A stretch of 64,000 nucleotides of DNA. Origin: Haladaptatus pallidirubidus (GTDB lineage: Archaea; Halobacteriota; Halobacteria; Halobacteriales; Haladaptataceae). A program made the translations under genes and the position numbers. Numbering within the stretch: position 1 is the first letter of the stretch; each line of letters begins with the position of its first letter. The notes beneath the pieces were generated by a model, which was not told where the DNA came from, made no database searches, and was given only the letters and a program-made list of their open reading frames with translations. Location: contig NZ_CP085305.1 of assembly GCF_020700235.1 (NCBI RefSeq), positions 62,001 through 126,000 on the forward strand, given 5' to 3'. Shown here piece after piece: positions 62,118 to 64,000 of the stretch.

Positions 62118-62302
62118 ACGTGGTAATTTACGGCTGTCTATATAAAGTTCAGCATAGACGAACACTTAGCGTCGGCAGGACGAATGATCACGATAGCCAT
62201 AGTTCGAAGGCTCGATGAGTACGACGCAACGATAGATTACGTCCCAATCCTGCGAGATAACGTTGGAAAAATAGCTCGATGGTTAGCGAACTTGTAGTGG
62301 AT

Positions 62303-63409
62303 TCAGTTCGCGACCTCGACCCAATCGCCGCGTTCGCCGGACTCGTACGCTGCGTCGAGAACCCGGAGCAGTTGGACGGCGTCGTCGACCGTCGCGGGGA
62401 CGTCACCGGTCTCGTAACCCTCGAAGTATGCATCGAAGTAGTCTTGGACGAAGTCACCCCAGGCCGGGAAGCGATCGTAGGAGAATTCGAATTCAGTGGT
62501 TCGCGTTGGGGCGGCCGTCCAATCCGTGTTATCCGACGTTATTTCGAGTGGCACTGTTGGTTCATGCTGGAGGGAGTCATGGTGAAGCGGCGTCAGCGCC
62601 TGAGCGTCGGTTCCATATACCCCGAGATGAGTGTCCTTGCCACGGTCGTTCAAGTAGTAGCCGGTGTGGTAGGTGCCGAGGGTTCCGTCGCGCGTCTCAA
62701 ACTGGAGTACCGCCCCGGCCTCGACATCGGCCTCCGCCGCCTCATGGAACTCGGCGTTTACCCGTTCGATGGGGTCATCGAGAATCCACGGTATGATATC
62801 GACCCAGTGGGGACCGATCCACTGGAGGGCACCGCCACGGCTCGTTGCTCGGTCATAGATGTAGTGATCGGTGTTTCGATAGGAGAGCTGACTGGCGTTG
62901 AACCGACCGTCGACTGTCCACACGTCACCGAAGAAGCCGTCTCGAACGTTGTCGCGAAGTTCCATTGCGACCGGGTTCTGCCGGTAGTACATCGTTGGTG
63001 AGACGGTAACGTCCTCATCGTTCGCCCGCTGAGCGATGTCTTCGAGGTCTGCGGCCGTCCGTGCTATCGGCTTCTCGCTAATCACGTGGACGCCGTTCTC
63101 GACAGCGCTTTCGATGATTGCTGGTGTCTTGTCGCTCCGATACGTTATCCAGACGACGTCAACGCCGTTGTCGGCAACGAGTTCGTGCGGATCTTCATAG
63201 ACCGTCGCGCCGGCCACGAGGTCAGTCATGTTCTGTCCCTCCGTGGTGACTTCGTCAGGTCGCTCATCCATGGCGGTGATGCTGTTGATATCCACTTGAC
63301 GTCCAGGTTCACAGACTGCTGTGATAGTGGCGTCTAGTTCACTTGCGACGGCGAAGTACGGGTCGCGGTGGTGGTGGTCAATACCGACGTAACCGATGTT
63401 CACACCCAT
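62303..63409 (-). CDS. Gfo/Idh/MocA family oxidoreductase
   Basis: This 368-residue protein has an N-terminal Rossmann fold (MGVNIGYVGIDHHHRDPYFA), the dinucleotide-site motif VHVISEKPIARTAADLEDIA (EKP) and a C-terminal dimerisation domain with YDRATSRGGALQWIGPHWVD. Such enzymes use NAD(P) to oxidise sugars, inositols or related compounds. It is divergent from a second member of the family at 63567. The pair is likely to act on the same pathway under IclR control. Confidence 0.9.
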   Translation of the reverse strand: MGVNIGYVGIDHHHRDPYFAVASELDATITAVCEPGRQVDINSITAMDERPDEVTTEGQNMTDLVAGATVYEDPHELVADNGVDVVWITYRSDKTPAIIESAVENGVHVISEKPIARTAADLEDIAQRANDEDVTVSPTMYYRQNPVAMELRDNVRDGFFGDVWTVDGRFNASQLSYRNTDHYIYDRATSRGGALQWIGPHWVDIIPWILDDPIERVNAEFHEAAEADVEAGAVLQFETRDGTLGTYHTGYYLNDRGKDTHLGVYGTDAQALTPLHHDSLQHEPTVPLEITSDNTDWTAAPTRTTEFEFSYDRFPAWGDFVQDYFDAYFEGYETGDVPATVDDAVQLLRVLDAAYESGERGDWVEVAN

Positions 63410-63566
63410 ACATCCGTGTCAAGCAACTCATTATAAAAAGTTGCGGTTGTAGGCGATATCGGGAGATCGAATTAACGAAAACAAACCACAGCTAACGATC
63501 AATCTAGCTGGTGACCAAAATATTCTTATAGGTTGAAATAGGAGTTTCCTATGACGTACTAGCCTC
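63410..63566. promoter_or_regulatory. Divergent promoter region with palindrome ATAGGA-GTT-TCCTAT
   Basis: ATAGGA (63538-63543) and TCCTAT (63547-63552) form a perfect inverted repeat with a three-base spacer, 14 bases before the ATG at 63567. TATTCTTATAGG just upstream may be its TATA box. On the minus strand CTTTTTATAATGAG lies about 30 bases before the start at 63409. The palindrome is a candidate IclR operator. Confidence 0.5.
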
Positions 63567-64000
63567 ATGCAAGAGATTGGCATAATTATGAACGGCGTGA
63601 CCGGTCGAATGGGAACAAACCAGCACCTCATCCGCTCGATTCTGGCGATACGCGAGAACGGCGGGGTCGAACTCCCCAACGGGGAACAGGTATTGCCGGA
63701 TCCGATGTTAGTTGGCCGGGACGAACGCAAACTCCGCAGGCTAAGCGAGGAACACGGTGTCGAGCGCTGGATCGCCGATCCCGATCTGGAGACCTGTCTC
63801 GACGGCGACGACGAGATCTACTTTGACTCCCAGATCACCCCACGGCGGCCCGGAGCCCTCCTGAAAGCTATCCAAGCCGGGAAGGATGTCTACTGTGAGA
63901 AACCGCTGGCAGGCAACCTCGACACCGCGATCGAGGTAGCCCAAGCGGCAGAGCAAAGTGGTGTCAAGCACGGCATCGTTCAAGACAAGCTCTGGCTCCC
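63567..64000 (+). CDS. Gfo/Idh/MocA family oxidoreductase, cut by window end
   Basis: The first 144 codons encode MQEIGIIMNGVTGRMGTNQH, a Rossmann-type GxxGxM start, then LVGRDERKLRRLSEEHGVER and the EKP motif region AIQAGKDVYCEKPLAGNLDT. The remainder lies beyond the window. The insertion of about 30 residues between the first strand and LVGRD is unusual for the family and resembles sugar-lactone-pathway members. It is divergent from the related gene at 62303. Confidence 0.85.
   Translation, partial: MQEIGIIMNGVTGRMGTNQHLIRSILAIRENGGVELPNGEQVLPDPMLVGRDERKLRRLSEEHGVERWIADPDLETCLDGDDEIYFDSQITPRRPGALLKAIQAGKDVYCEKPLAGNLDTAIEVAQAAEQSGVKHGIVQDKLWL

Noticed and set aside
62279..63001. Plus-strand frame of 240 codons opposite the Gfo/Idh/MocA gene
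   Set aside because: Mirrors the coding strand; the Rossmann fold and EKP motif are on the minus strand.

Overview
The window reads as haloarchaeal DNA (class Halobacteria), most likely from a megaplasmid or another plastic replicon. The signs are: very acidic proteins; secreted proteins with twin-arginine signals (multicopper oxidase, subtilisin, ABC binding protein); a geranylgeranylglyceryl-phosphate synthase, which makes archaeal lipids; Bat-type and FilR1-type regulators; A/T-rich TATA-like boxes close to start codons; and several families known mainly from haloarchaea. No rRNA, complete tRNA, CRISPR array or intact transposase was seen.

Layout. 0-5 kb: a decayed SprT-like gene and zinc-ribbon gene, a phosphate permease (PiT) overlapping a gene for a membrane-anchored tetrad-repeat protein, and degenerate small genes. 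5-10.3 kb: a holin-like small protein, a SulP anion transporter and an APC transporter carrying two UspA domains. 10.3-14.1 kb: a DUF6788-like protein, a PAP2 phosphatase and a dockerin-tailed multicopper oxidase. 14.2-18.6 kb: a tRNA 3' half, then a conjugation-type membrane module (VirB6/TrbL-like and pilin-like proteins, a small HTH protein) and a beta-helix lipoprotein with a nonsense codon in its Tat motif. 18.7-21.2 kb: GGGP synthase and a halolysin-type protease. 22.2-27.6 kb: membrane proteins (YjdF-like, GAP/Sap-like, two AI-2E family, BrkB). 29-35.5 kb: a DUF389-type protein, then mostly decayed material (glycosyltransferase, SprT, PolB fragment) with a few small intact genes. 35.8-39.1 kb: a tight operon (DUF1059, OsmC, methyltransferase, two membrane proteins) beside a FilR1 regulator. 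40-53.5 kb: scattered intact genes (winged-helix regulator, Mn-dependent pyrophosphatase, nuclease-like lipoprotein, APH-type kinase, DoxX, Bat regulator, PPC protein, DUF6788) among pseudogenes, including a broken VirB4-like ATPase module. 54.5-64 kb: a catabolic cluster with an amidohydrolase, a shattered glycerate 2-kinase, a complete NitT/TauT-type ABC importer, an IclR regulator and two divergent Gfo/Idh/MocA oxidoreductases.

How the parts fit together. The permease, regulator and dehydrogenase genes at 54.5-64 kb look like one uptake-and-degradation unit under IclR control. The two conjugation-like segments (14.7-17.2 kb and 47.2-49.5 kb) look like separated pieces of one transfer system, the second no longer intact. 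The segments at 0.2-4.6 kb, 30.6 kb, 33-34 kb, 39.5-40.1 kb and 43-46 kb share degenerate copies of the same genes, a 180-bp terminal-inverted-repeat element and a 17-bp palindrome, which points to repeated duplication and decay within the replicon.
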